Assembly (NCBI GenBank): GCA_021401465.1 | Contig: JADDMT010000040.1 | Span: 62,001-126,000 of the forward strand | Source of the DNA: Teratosphaeria epicoccoides | Taxonomy: Eukaryota > Ascomycota > Dothideomycetes > Mycosphaerellales > Teratosphaeriaceae | Length of the DNA: 64,000 nt | Reading direction: 5' to 3' | Shown: piece after piece, positions 43,901-53,800 of the stretch | Numbering within the stretch: the stretch's first letter is position 1 | Layout of the letters: each line of letters starts with the position of its first letter | Translations under genes and position numbers: made by a program | Notes under the pieces: model-generated | Databases searched by the model: none | What the model was told of the DNA's origin: nothing | Seen by the model: only the letters and a program-made list of their open reading frames with translations

Positions 43901-46342
43901 TGCCTTCATGGCAGGCCATAGGTGCCTCAAATGTTCGAAAGCGAATTCTTTGACGTTGTCCCTAGATTCAACTTCCCCATTGGCTACCATTTTCAGCGTC
44001 TGAATCTCGGCTGAAGACCTATGAGAGAGACTGCTCACGATCCGTCTGTCAAGCTCGCGGTGGTGTATACGCTCCAACAGGCAGCGCTGCTCTATGTGCT
44101 CTGAAGGCGTCCTCACCCATTGCTCCACGAAGGGTAGCAGAACCGTCCTTCTGGCCTCGCCTGCGATCTTGCCAGTGCGAGAGAATGTCGCAAGCTGATA
44201 GAGCTTGAATCGTAGTACAGGAGTGATAACGGCATGACTAGCGAGATACATGCAAGCTTCTGATCGCAGCGACTGCTTGAGCTCTCTGCCGTCTAGACTT
44301 TCTGCCAGAGCACGGGACGAATGCTCACGGTCCAGAATAGCTGCTTCCAAAGACGGTACCACAGCAGATGTTAAAAATCTGGAGGCATCCTGCGAAGAGA
44401 GACGATGCAGCTCGCCTGTCTCTGCGGGATAGACAGTGTCTGCACACCAGACCTTGACATCTTTGCCGATCTTGTCCTTGCCTTCGGCGCTGCCGTAAGC
44501 ACGCTGCGTACTTAGTATGAGCTGCGCAGCAGCACGACGCACGGCTTGGGATTCATCCGCGAGTGCCGACAGAGCGTAGGGCACGAGATTCTGAAAGTCG
44601 AGTGCAGCATTCTTGGCTAAAGCCTGTATCTCACTGGTCGCCAGCTCAATTGCACGGAGTCTCGCAACAATCTGCGGGTGTGTAGTCCAGGTCCGCGCCA
44701 GAAACGTCAAGTATCTTGGAATTCCTCCAGCTTTGCCCTTCTGCAGGCACTTCAGCTTCTTGAACCGGTTCAGATTCACTTCGGAGGCAACGGCGATGCC
44801 AAATGCGTCGCGATACTGCTCAAACGCAGTCGTTGTCGATGCATCGAAAAATGACGGCTGTCTCTCGTTCAGGACTGGCAGCTTGTGCAATAATGGACTG
44901 AAGTCCTCTGGATCCGCTATGCCGATCTTATCAATTTTCATCGCATTAGTTGCTGGTTCGACGTCAAGCGTCTTCGGCTCCGGCGGACGCAGTATCAAGT
45001 CCGGAGACAGCTGCTCCAAGTTGATCTTCCTCCGCTGTGCAACCTGTTTGATCGCGTTCGCTGTCTCTGCAGCATTTGACATCTGCACCAGCAACTGGAG
45101 TCCTGCATCTTTGTCGATCGTCTTGGCGTCGGACTCGAAGCCTCTCAAAATACTTTCGACCAGATACATCGATTGTGTCTGGGAAAATTGATGTGTTAAT
45201 AGCAATCGTCGAGCCGTCTGAGGCGCGTGGGGGATACTCTTGATGATCCTGGTGTCGATGCAGCCAAGTATCAAACCCAGGACAAGCTTCTCGGTGCGAT
45301 AGCTCCCGCCAAGGCGCTCAAGGATAGCAATTGCACCATCAGCATTCAAGATCGCGCGCAACGCTGACCTCTGCATCTCGACATGCGTTGTCTCTTCCAT
45401 GATCACCGCTAGACTTGTCAACCCGTCTTCGATGGTATCGGAGCTCCAAGCATTGGCAATGGCCTCAACCATGGCAGCAAGAGTGTTGTCTTCCAATGAG
45501 GCTTTGGTAGCAAGAATCATTAAGATCATGCAAGCGGCTAGGTATAGTTCCGGGGTACCTCGTATGCTAAGCGCTGACTGCAACATCGGCAAAGTGCGAA
45601 GAAGCAAGTCCTCTTCCCTTTGCTTCCGGATCTCATCTCTGCCCGACCTTGTCGAGTCAATCATCCCATTGACTGCCTGTGCTGTTACGCTTGCCCAGAA
45701 TCCAATGAGCACTGCCGTGTGATGCCTTGCCTTGGCCACCTTGAGGGTATATTGGCTGAAAGCAGCGAAAAATCCTCGGTTGGTGATCGCTGCGCCCAGG
45801 ACTGCATGTCTAGGCGGGCTCTGCAGCGAAGCCACGTACGGATGAAGCCATCTGAACGTCGCAGGTAGTTGCTCCGGCAGAATGGAGAGCAGAGTCGGGA
45901 AGATGTGCGAGGTATGATACGGCAGGAATGTCATCAGAATCGCCTCAGCGCTGTGTTCCTGCACTCTAAACCGCCTGACGAGCCATTCTACAGCCTTAAC
46001 GGCTGGCTGCAACAGCAGTCTCCCTCCTACTAAGCCCAAGAAGCTCTCCACTGCCTTGTCCAACTCGTCGTTCTCCTGCGCCGTCATCTGTGTCCGATCC
46101 TCGTTCTTGCTCTGCTCGCTGAAGATGGTGCGCGCGAATGGTCGGAAGCGCGCATCGAGCATACAAAGTTCCTCGAAACCCTCATGGCAGATCTGGTAGA
46201 TGGTGTCGAAGCTCTGAGTCGCCGCATCTCGAGGCTCAAAGAGGAGTGATTTGCTGTGGCGGGCCTTTTGCGCCTTAAGGTCGAGCTGGTGTGTGCTGTT
46301 CGCAGCAATCACAGCCAATTGCTGCTGCAATGTCGTCGCCAT
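41000..46342 (-). CDS. utp10: UTP10, U3 snoRNP/SSU processome HEAT-repeat protein
   Basis: Single-exon, 1780-residue homologue of Utp10/HEATR1, a nucleolar tUTP component needed for 18S rRNA processing and rDNA transcription. The N-terminus (MATTLQQQLAVIAANSTHQL) and the block SLLFEPRDAATQSFDTIY match the family's UTP10 N-terminal domain (to about residue 380). HEAT-like helical repeats make up the remainder. The BP28-type C-terminal domain is around 1480-1640 (VLRSTSLFNFTHLFFEQLRM). The last ~40 residues are acidic helical repeat (DDDAQVEQAAMEWIHEIEVI). Length is close to yeast Utp10 (about 1770). It diverges from nrde2 over only 260 bp. Confidence 0.95.
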   Translation of the reverse strand: MATTLQQQLAVIAANSTHQLDLKAQKARHSKSLLFEPRDAATQSFDTIYQICHEGFEELCMLDARFRPFARTIFSEQSKNEDRTQMTAQENDELDKAVESFLGLVGGRLLLQPAVKAVEWLVRRFRVQEHSAEAILMTFLPYHTSHIFPTLLSILPEQLPATFRWLHPYVASLQSPPRHAVLGAAITNRGFFAAFSQYTLKVAKARHHTAVLIGFWASVTAQAVNGMIDSTRSGRDEIRKQREEDLLLRTLPMLQSALSIRGTPELYLAACMILMILATKASLEDNTLAAMVEAIANAWSSDTIEDGLTSLAVIMEETTHVEMQRSALRAILNADGAIAILERLGGSYRTEKLVLGLILGCIDTRIIKSIPHAPQTARRLLLTHQFSQTQSMYLVESILRGFESDAKTIDKDAGLQLLVQMSNAAETANAIKQVAQRRKINLEQLSPDLILRPPEPKTLDVEPATNAMKIDKIGIADPEDFSPLLHKLPVLNERQPSFFDASTTTAFEQYRDAFGIAVASEVNLNRFKKLKCLQKGKAGGIPRYLTFLARTWTTHPQIVARLRAIELATSEIQALAKNAALDFQNLVPYALSALADESQAVRRAAAQLILSTQRAYGSAEGKDKIGKDVKVWCADTVYPAETGELHRLSSQDASRFLTSAVVPSLEAAILDREHSSRALAESLDGRELKQSLRSEACMYLASHAVITPVLRFKLYQLATFSRTGKIAGEARRTVLLPFVEQWVRTPSEHIEQRCLLERIHHRELDRRIVSSLSHRSSAEIQTLKMVANGEVESRDNVKEFAFEHLRHLWPAMKAPSQIALVDFLLDLAISDGSSNSAEITQANALETLRNLALTSEVLVHIVESLPTATSLQDQSPSAKKRRTSSTAAETPQLTKEATSKLSAIIRRTTVVLELLEASKPGHHPQLLKGLFHLLSELHHFKTLVGSPLVYLQGLLMSCLLTVVNALKSTRAQDIDTSVVRADLIVETVRTTTSNQVHNTALLLIGSLASWEPELVLHSIMPLFTFMSTTLLRQSDEYSAHVTDQTVARIVPPLAESLKKRGQDLVSGAAELLLSFTAAFEHIPLHRRAGLFQHLVQTLGPEDSLFAIIAMLAERHPDDNRIQPFVNDLMGHFPIAVQTKALKQYLDLVFDALHPRPKLAKAILGVGEKDAAQINEAVHNLLQAFADLLQNITLRKQISKEFAKGGTVADALRRLYSQILEQTLQLGSKTATNNTLKDTADTVLAAVLRLTPTKDFIESSSDLIRAGANETRGQVFNALEARVSQAKRGDEVLQQTFLEILPGCGLFIDEKYPINVRRAAITCIDQIVEKYGKQDRGAALAAARAVSGDAGLNSEHNALQVSSILCLTSMVEVLGEEFIPLLPPVLGKVLDYGESTLAAASVNFALHNAVYTFASQVLDSIAWMFSAQYLDRMVRLAGRSAENKALIMWRGSAADTFCKLAPKKLGAQELYGCIDRTLEDVCDMGENAADTVLTLLKDAIAIHSKVTIAKNTGTLFNVLLKAFDLRRTRGCDLEEETFALVDQIAMSMVLRLNDVTFNPFFIRLVEWATTGLPKKDVAGRVLRSTSLFNFTHLFFEQLRMVVTRYASYVLEPAAQWLSKIDAADSGQQSLLRVLLQTLQSSFEHDQDQYWQVPAHFDVISSPLISRLALPTASPYVTTSHIIPAIAKLAKATRSPEHHKAMNTQIMQLLRHEDAAVRLAAVRCEIAIIKEETDEWLGLVAEMIPYMSELQEDDDAQVEQAAMEWIHEIEVITGESLQAMLT

Positions 46343-46602
46343 CTGCAGCGCTGCTTGCTGCTCCTACAGCCTCCACCACCTGTTCATCACAAGAGAAACA
46401 TGACGGGTTGCAAGACCATTAAGCTCGAAAAAGACGCCTGTGCGGCTCCAAAAAGTCTCCCATCGTCGGCGTTACGTTGGCCCGGGCAGCGTGACTCGCG
46501 CCTTCTTCTTCACCTCCGCCTCTCCCTCTTCCCCCCGCACAGGTAAGTCACGTTTCTCGCTCGGATCACAGCGTACGGTGCTGACATCGATGTGTTGACA
46601 AC
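46343..46602. promoter_or_regulatory. Compact divergent utp10/nrde2 promoter
   Basis: 260 bp between the start codons of two RNA-metabolism genes, likely a shared bidirectional promoter. A pyrimidine-rich tract (46500-46540) precedes nrde2. No TATA box. Confidence 0.6.
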
Positions 46603-49600
46603 ATGTCATCAGTGCCCAAGTTCGGGAGCTTCAAGCCCAAGGAAGCGCACAGCAAACAGTGCGACGAGGAACACGAGCGCCGACACTCTGAGAAATCTCC
46701 ACAGGGTAGGAAAGAGGACTTCGCCCGTCGTCGACACGAGCGGGGACATGACAGAGACAACTCGCCCCACGACCATCGACATCGTAAGCATCATCCCGAT
46801 CCACGGCGGGGGTCGCCTTCTCAACATCGTCAAAAAGAGCCGATCAAGAACATCACCGTGCCTGACGAGCCTGAGGAGTCTGACTGGTTCTTCATTGACC
46901 GACGTGGCGACCCCAAAAATGTGGAATTCGGCAGCTTGCACCGCTACAGCGTGCCTGCTTACCACCGCTACGGCCGCGGGCGGCTCGTTGGCGCTGCTCA
47001 GTCGCTGAGACTCGACCGCGAGCAGAGCACTGACAAGTCAGCTGTCCTTACATCTGTGCTTGACAAGGATCATGCGCGTGAAGAACGTCCATTGAAGGCT
47101 AAGCAGCCGCTTAAAAGCGAAAGAAAGCTGCATCTAATTGCTGCAGCAGTGTCATCGACGGAAGATCTGCTTCAGCGTCAGTCTGATTTCATCGCATTGC
47201 GTCCCGGCCTCAAGCGAAAGCGCAAGTCTCCTTCTCCCGAACTTGTCAGCACAGTGGACTATCGATCCATCGAGGGTAAAGCTAAAGCGTCAACCTACCA
47301 CTCCGGTAGTGACTCAGCCTCAGCTTCAGACTCGGACAATCAATTCACCGAAGATGCTGTTGAGCTGCAAGTACGCCTGGAGAACGCCACCTTGTCAAAG
47401 CAGACCAAGCAGACGCCGCAAGATGTCGGGCCATGGCTCAAATTAATAGCACACCAAGCAAAAGTGATCCGCCCGCATGGCGATCGTTTGAATTTCGTTG
47501 ACACCCGCGCAATTGCTGATGTACGTCTCGCAATATACAAAAAGGCCCTGCAGCAAATTAAAGCCGGCAAATCTGGACATGAGCGTTTGCTTCTCGGCAT
47601 GCTCGACGAATTCGCTGTGGTATGGGAGGCTTCGAAGCTTGCGGAGAAGTGGAGGGAGGTGTTGACTCAATGTCCGACCAGTATAGCTCTGTGGACGAAA
47701 TATCTGAACTTCATACAGACAGACCACGTCAACTTTTCCTACGAGACCTGCAAAGTGGCACATCTACAATGCTTGCAGATCTTGAGGAATGCTTATAAAG
47801 CCGAACAGGCTAGCGAAGAAGTTAAACTTGCTCAAATTTGGGTGACATTGCGTTTGACGACCTTCATACGGGACGCTGGCTATGATGAATTTGCATACAG
47901 CATCTGGCAAGTGCTGCTGGAAATGACGTTCTTCAAGCCTGCCGGTTTGTCAGATAAAGGCGCCGTCCTAACGTCGCTCGAGGACTTTTGGGACGCCGAC
48001 GTGCCACGCATTGGTGAGGAAGGTGCATCAGGTTGGGCTCACCATGCTGAAGACCCTGCTTCGAGCTCGTCCAGGAAGACTCAGTGGCCGGAATGCGCTT
48101 CCTTGGATGTTCAAGGGTCAATAGAGCAGTTTACCAAACAGGAATCAGAACTCCAACAAGCCTTGCATCTGCCAGCGGCCGTGGACGATGAGGATGAGGT
48201 TAACGAGGATCCGCATCGGCAAGTCATGTTCACAGATGTGAAGCCTGTCATAGAGGTCTTGCTTGATGACCTGCCAGCTGAGCTTCTTTTGGATGCCTTT
48301 TTGATATTCGTTGGCTTGCCATTGATGTCAACTGGCGAGCCCGACAGCCCGCCGCGAGCATGGCAGCAAGATCCCTACCTTGCTAGGCATAATCAAGTCG
48401 AGGCAGGTGCGTTGCTCGCTGGATTTGTAAAGCAAACGACTTCATCTTTGCTCAATGATGCTTTTGTCGGATTCAAGCAACACGCAAAGCAAAGTGATGG
48501 TCTCAATGAGCTTGCGTCTTTCATCGACCGCTTACTTGATCAGCTTCTTGCCACCAGACCCCATGACGACACCCTTGCCGAGTACTACCTGGCCTTTAGG
48601 CTCGCAACGAACTCTGCTGAGGCTCCGAAGCTAGCGAAGAAGCTGCTGAAGGCGCGACCTTCGAGCCTCCGACTCTACAATGCTTTTGCACTGGTAGAAG
48701 CATATTCAAACAGGCTGTCAAAGGCGCAAGAAGTGTGGAAAACTGCCATCCAAATGAGTGGACAATTTGCAGATGGCAGCATGGACGACCTCGTTCTGTT
48801 GTGGCACAGCTGGATTTTCTGTTTGCTACGCGTGAAGGACGAGCGTAAAGCCCTTCATACGCTTTTGGCAATGCCCGACAACATGAAGAGTCCGGATGCA
48901 GCTGCACGAGGTGGCGGCAACGTATCTGCAGCTCAGAGATTGAAAGCATCACGCCACTTTGAAGAGATGTGGGAGCGTCTAACCCACACAGGCAAAGCGG
49001 ATCTCGCTGCTCTCTACGCTGAGTGCCATATCTGGTTCGCGTACCTAACGGGCCATCAAGCGATCGCGACCGCCATGGAGATCTCTGAGAAGTACGCCAG
49101 TCGCGCAGAAACGAGCCGACATCGAATAGCGGAAGAGTTGGTCCATCAAGCTCAAGCGGGTCTGATTCGGGCTCATCTGCAGCATCATCGTTTGTACAGA
49201 CCTGCCGATGTGCGGCTGGCGCTGTCAGAAGGCCTGCACAAGTTTCCGGACAACGCCTTGCTCATTGACGTCTACGATCGTGCTGGCACAAATTCTTGCA
49301 TCGAAGATCGACTTCGCTCTTCACTGCGGCATCATGAAGTCGGCAGTGAGTCATCGCTTGTCGTATGGGCGCACTTCCTGAACGAAGAAGTGCGCCGATG
49401 TGACGAAGAGGCATCGGGCAGTACTGCGAACGCTGTTCGAAGCTCCTTCAATCGCGCTCTGCTCATTCCATACAGTCAAGTGAAACACTCAATTGCGCTT
49501 TGGACTATGTGGCTACAATTCGAGTCGTCAAGGTTAGGCTGTGCGCAAGACCAGAAGAGTGCGAAACTTGCAAAGGCAAGGCAGGTCTTCCTCGACGGTC

Positions 49601-49758
49601 TCCGCATGTTACCATGGTGCAAATCTTGGATCGTCGCAGGCCTGAAGCTCTTCAGTCATGAAGGCGGCATGTCGGAGAAAGAGCTGAAGCAGGTCTATAA
49701 CATTTTGTCCGAGCGCGAGTTTAGGCTGAGAGTAAATATGGGCGAGATTGATGTTTGA
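46603..49758 (+). CDS. nrde2: NRDE2/Nrl1-family nuclear RNA-silencing and exosome factor
   Basis: Single-exon, 1051-residue protein of the NRDE-2 family, a nuclear partner of the MTR4 helicase that affects exosome access, splicing and heterochromatin. The N-terminus has the family signature VPKFGSFKP, a His/Arg-rich basic region, then DWFFIDRRGDPKNVEFGSLH and YHRYGRGRLVG (about 93-130), matching fungal homologues. From about residue 300 the protein is built of HAT/TPR-like helical pairs, for example EKWREVLTQCPTSIALWTKY and LYNAFALVEAYSNRLSKAQE. An acidic patch sits at about 525-535. No introns are needed. The family is absent from budding yeast, which supports a filamentous or fission-type ascomycete. 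Confidence 0.92.
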   Translation: MSSVPKFGSFKPKEAHSKQCDEEHERRHSEKSPQGRKEDFARRRHERGHDRDNSPHDHRHRKHHPDPRRGSPSQHRQKEPIKNITVPDEPEESDWFFIDRRGDPKNVEFGSLHRYSVPAYHRYGRGRLVGAAQSLRLDREQSTDKSAVLTSVLDKDHAREERPLKAKQPLKSERKLHLIAAAVSSTEDLLQRQSDFIALRPGLKRKRKSPSPELVSTVDYRSIEGKAKASTYHSGSDSASASDSDNQFTEDAVELQVRLENATLSKQTKQTPQDVGPWLKLIAHQAKVIRPHGDRLNFVDTRAIADVRLAIYKKALQQIKAGKSGHERLLLGMLDEFAVVWEASKLAEKWREVLTQCPTSIALWTKYLNFIQTDHVNFSYETCKVAHLQCLQILRNAYKAEQASEEVKLAQIWVTLRLTTFIRDAGYDEFAYSIWQVLLEMTFFKPAGLSDKGAVLTSLEDFWDADVPRIGEEGASGWAHHAEDPASSSSRKTQWPECASLDVQGSIEQFTKQESELQQALHLPAAVDDEDEVNEDPHRQVMFTDVKPVIEVLLDDLPAELLLDAFLIFVGLPLMSTGEPDSPPRAWQQDPYLARHNQVEAGALLAGFVKQTTSSLLNDAFVGFKQHAKQSDGLNELASFIDRLLDQLLATRPHDDTLAEYYLAFRLATNSAEAPKLAKKLLKARPSSLRLYNAFALVEAYSNRLSKAQEVWKTAIQMSGQFADGSMDDLVLLWHSWIFCLLRVKDERKALHTLLAMPDNMKSPDAAARGGGNVSAAQRLKASRHFEEMWERLTHTGKADLAALYAECHIWFAYLTGHQAIATAMEISEKYASRAETSRHRIAEELVHQAQAGLIRAHLQHHRLYRPADVRLALSEGLHKFPDNALLIDVYDRAGTNSCIEDRLRSSLRHHEVGSESSLVVWAHFLNEEVRRCDEEASGSTANAVRSSFNRALLIPYSQVKHSIALWTMWLQFESSRLGCAQDQKSAKLAKARQVFLDGLRMLPWCKSWIVAGLKLFSHEGGMSEKELKQVYNILSEREFRLRVNMGEIDV

Positions 49759-50476
49759 AGAATGAACGCATGTGACAGCTGCATTGATAGCATCTGAATC
49801 AATGAGCGTGCAGGTGCGGTGCAGATTCTCCCTTTGCAGTTGGACAAGTTGCGAAATGCGAATTATTCCAGCCTCGCGCATATTCAGACCATCCAGCGAC
49901 AGAGGACAAAGCATTCCTTCGAATCGTGCTTGAGTCTCTGATCATGTTGTCAACGGCATAGTTGCTGCATTGCGTGCATATGCAGCGCAGACGGGCCTGG
50001 ACCCATACCACCCGTCACATGTGCACGTTCTCGCTTCACTTCTCCATCGGCTACGGCCCGCCTCAATGCAATGCTCCAGCAATACTAGCGATTTTCACAT
50101 GGCCGGAAGCATATCAATGCCTTCATTTCCCGTTTCTCGACTTAACCCATCCTCTGTACAATCCACTTCGACTGCGGTGACAGGCTTCAAGGCTGCTTCA
50201 AGCCGACATCCCTCACACCTCTGGGACTTTCGAAATCATCATACTCACAGGCCAAGTGCGCTATTGATCAAGGGCTGATCAAAGATCAAAGACCTTGTGA
50301 GAGATACGGATTATAGAGACATCACAGCATATATTGGAGTTGATCGTATGAGACTCTCTCGACACACCATCACTTTGCTCAACGGTCCTGTCACGATTGC
50401 GGTATTACAAGCCCGCAAACAGCTAACTGATCGATCCTCATCTTCTGCCGGACGACTTGCCTGATCTCATATCAAG
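49759..50476. other. Intergenic, no confident gene
   Basis: 718 bp between nrde2 and the next plus-strand gene. Frames of 70-100 codons look random. It includes the promoter of the following gene. Confidence 0.5.
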
Positions 50477-52071
50477 ATGGAATTCAAGTTCCACAATCAT
50501 TATCTGGCCGTTGGTCGCAGGCAAGTGGACTGGAGCATAGTCTGGTTCAAGCCCTATGGCGACCGGTCAGGGAAGACTGGCGCTTACGGGGAAGTGACGT
50601 TGTACAAGTCTCCCGTGGACAGAGAACTCGACGCATTGGAGAATGAGCCACTGTTTGGCGAAGTCCTCTGGTTTCCGTTCTACGACTGGAAAACGATGCC
50701 GGCGCAAGAGAGGAGGGAAAAGCTGCTGAAGCAGCTGGAGTTTCTCTCTGATGTCTACGACTACTGCAATTGCAGTAGACGCGACGCGCTCGGCAAGCTC
50801 CAACTCGAGCAGAAGTTCACAGGTGAGCAAACCGAATCATTTTGTCCCGTCAAAGGCTCGTCTGCTGACATCTGCTACTCCTAGTGTCCGGTGACAGCAG
50901 GCGGAATAATTGGTTGGCTGTATTGAAGGGATGCGAGAAAGGCATGTTCAGATCGACTCGGCGGCGAAACACTGGAGCAGATGGTACGAACAACGATGAT
51001 CGCACTGCCAACGACGCTCTGGACGACAGCGATTCGGGAGTCGAAGTAACGTTACAGGAGACCGAGCACGCCGCTCGCGAGCGAATGCCTCCGCCTCCCT
51101 TCAGGGAACGCAATGCCAACAACAGCGCCAACAGCAGACGCAAGCGTAGTGGCAATGCGCATGATGATTTTCGTTCCAAGAAATCCAGACCATCAGCGAG
51201 CAAGGCGTCGTTCCCATCAGGGCTGAGACGTGGTATGAGCGACACGCCGGATGGAGGACTGTTTGTGAACGGTGCACGTGGATCAAGCATGGCGTCTCAT
51301 CGCAGCGATGTGCGCAATAGTCCGAGCATCCTGAATGGTTGGTCTTATAAATATTATTTATCCGATGGTGGTGAGGAGGGCGACGGCGACGATGGCCAAT
51401 TTTCCTCCGCTGCGCCCACGCCACAGCCTTCGTCTTCCAACAACCATACATTGCGCCCAGACGGCTATGCTGGGTCCGTGGAGGCGGATGGCTCTCGCGT
51501 TGGCAATGGCCTTGGCTCCGCGCCAGGCGCACCAGGGCGCGCTGGATCGAGGCGTGCAGCTGCGCCGCTGATCACTCCTGCAGCCACCAATGGGAGCGCT
51601 CGTCAAGACAATGGCGATGAGGGCTCGTCGCCCAGTGGTGGTGTTGCCAGACGAGATCAGCGAGCTGGAAGCAAAGGGAGTCCCATCAATCTTGACGACA
51701 ATAATGAGGTTGGACTCGCCCGTCCTGCCCAACATACGTCGACTCAGGATTTTACGGCTCGGATGCAGAACTTTAGAAACAAACAAAATCAAGACTATGA
51801 ACAGACCCGCCACTTGTACCAGGATCCAAGCTTGAGCGAGGAAGCAGCTTTCGAGCAGGCAAGGCAAGCCAGCCTGGCGCCAGAACCCAAGTACGAGGAT
51901 CAGCCCGACCAGATTGACAGGAGGATCAATCCGGCGCCAGAGGACACAGACGAGGACGCAGCCATACAGCATCCAATACGCGAGAGCCCCGCACCGGAAG
52001 ACAGGTTACAACGTGGCGGAGATGATGATATGCCGGGCGATGTGATCGACAGTACTGAAGATGGCGAGTAG
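50477..52071 (+). CDS. Unknown protein with conserved-looking head and disordered tail
   Basis: Two exons, 50477-50822 and 50885-52071, with a good GTGAGC...CTAG intron, giving 510 residues. I do not recognise the family. The first ~140 residues look folded and aromatic (FHNHYLAVGRRQVDWSIVWF, LWFPFYDWKTMPAQERREKL, LSDVYDYCNCSRRDALGKLQ). The remainder is Ser/Gly/Asp-rich and probably disordered, with a bipartite nuclear signal-like run (RRKRSGNAHDDFRSKKSRPS) near 220 and an acidic end (DDDMPGDVIDSTEDGE). A likely nuclear, perhaps chromatin- or RNA-associated protein; this is inference from composition only. Confidence 0.7.
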
Positions 52072-52411
52072 AGAAATGGATGGTGAACCAAAAAAATTGG
52101 TTGCTGCAGCGAATTGGAGTCGCTGCTAGCTCTTGAATCTTTTACCCCATTTTTGAGCCACCATGCAGGCAGATTCTGGCGAGAGCCTGGCATTGTACAA
52201 CTAGACATCAGATTACAATAAGTTCCTCACGAGAGGAAGCCGATCTCAAATTTGGGTATCATTTGGCTCGGAAATGTCGGCCAAACAGGAAGCTCCTGGG
52301 GAGGATCGAGCCCTGACGAGAATCTCAAAAGAGTCCGCTGTAGGCTGCATTGATGGCAAAATTAACGTATACTGCCCTTGAAGCCAATCACTTGTAACAC
52401 CGATCTTCACA
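52072..52411. other. Intergenic, nothing recognised
   Basis: 340 bp between two plus-strand genes; no feature supported. Confidence 0.5.
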
Positions 52412-53221
52412 ATGTCTGAACATGTCGTCCTGTACGACCTGGCCAACAAGCGGAACGTCTGCTGGTCGTCAAACCCCTGGAAAAGTACCCAATCCAGCCC
52501 AACCGAGTGCAATAGCACGACAGCAAGACTGACTGCCCAACAAAGCTCGCATGCTCCTGAACTTCAAAAACGTTCCCTATACCACATAATGGATAGGATA
52601 TCCAGACCTCGCGCCAAATTTCAAAGCACTGCACGCCTCTCACCAACTCGCTCCATCCTTTCCCTCGACTAACCACTCCCCAGCGGCATCCCACCCAACC
52701 CTCCCAGCGCCTTCGCCGCCTATAGCTCCCCAACCATCCGCCTCCCAGACGGAACTCACATAATGGACTCCGACCTCATCGCCGCCAAACTCGAAACCTT
52801 TTACCCCTCGCCACCGCTCCAGCTCGACACCAACCCCCTCTGCTCCAGCATCTTCCTCTGCACGATCCCCGCCCTCATCAAGCCGGTAATGAATATCCTG
52901 CACGAGCCCACACAGGCATGGTTCCGCGAAGATCGCGAACGACGTCTCGGTATGACGCTGGAGCAACTCGAGGCGAAGGAGATCGGCCCAGCGTTTGATG
53001 AGCAGCTGGAGAAACTACAGGCTTTTTGCACGACGCACAAGGCTGACGATGGGCCATTTGTGACGGGCAGTAAGCCAGTATATGCGGATCTGATGCTAGC
53101 ATCCCTGTTCGAGGCTTTGGAGAGGCTCAATGTGGAACTCTATCAGAGAGTTATGAGGCATGAGGGTGCTTTCAAAGCATTGCACAATGCGTGCCGTCCA
53201 TGGACGAAGAAGGATGATTGA
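52412..53221 (+). pseudogene. Glutathione S-transferase-like gene with in-frame stop and GC-AG intron
   Basis: Three exons fit a 232-codon GST-like reading frame: 52412-52484, 52546-52630 and 52684-53221. Exon 1 opens MSEHVVLYDLANKRNVCWS, exon 2 gives TRMLLNFKNVPYTT, then TAA at 52587-52589 where homologues have a Gln codon (one C-to-T change), then WIGYPDLAPNFKAL. Exon 3 gives GIPPNPPSAFAAYSSPTIRL, the DGTHIMDS substrate-domain turn and an intact C-terminal helical domain with PFVTGSKPVYADLMLASLFE. The second intron has a GC donor (GCACGC) rather than GT. No splice choice I can find removes the stop. The 3' two thirds are otherwise perfect, so the lesion is recent, or it is a consensus error. 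Confidence 0.8.
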
Positions 53222-53800
53222 TGTGTAACGTCAATGTCAACAGCTCGGTTGACTAACAACTTTCGTTCCGAACATATGCAGAGAAGAAAGAATGTTGGGA
53301 GGCGTCATTTGATGCAACAGTAACAAGGATCACACTATATACGATACCAGCCTTCAACCATATTCACCCATCTGCACACCTCTTTTCCCAGACTCGAAAG
53401 CAGCTTTCTTCAATATATACTCGAAGGCCTACCACGAGAGAGCACAACCTATCTCATGCCTTCTCAACAGCCCGTCAATCCTTTCATCACCTCGACCAAC
53501 ATCCATCTGTGCCACCAAAATGAGCGGCTGCACAACTCTCATAATTGTCCATCTAATGCAAAACTCCTTCCCCAAATAAGTACAGCAACCACTTGGAAAG
53601 GCTAGATTGCAAGTGTGCGCCATCTCAAGATGCAATCAATCACAGCGCCCTTTCATTACGTGAACCGTGAAGCCACTTTTGTCGATGAGCGTCTGATGCT
53701 GTTGATACATGTTGTTCCTGTCTTGTCATGTATGACATGCTTCGCTGCTGAACTGCCAAGCCTGCATTGTCGAATGAAGCATTTTTCGTGCTGCGGCCAC
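53222..53800. other. Convergent 3' ends of GST-like gene and fks1
   Basis: 579 bp, AT-rich in places; no gene or repeat recognised. It includes the fks1 3' UTR on the minus strand. Confidence 0.5.
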
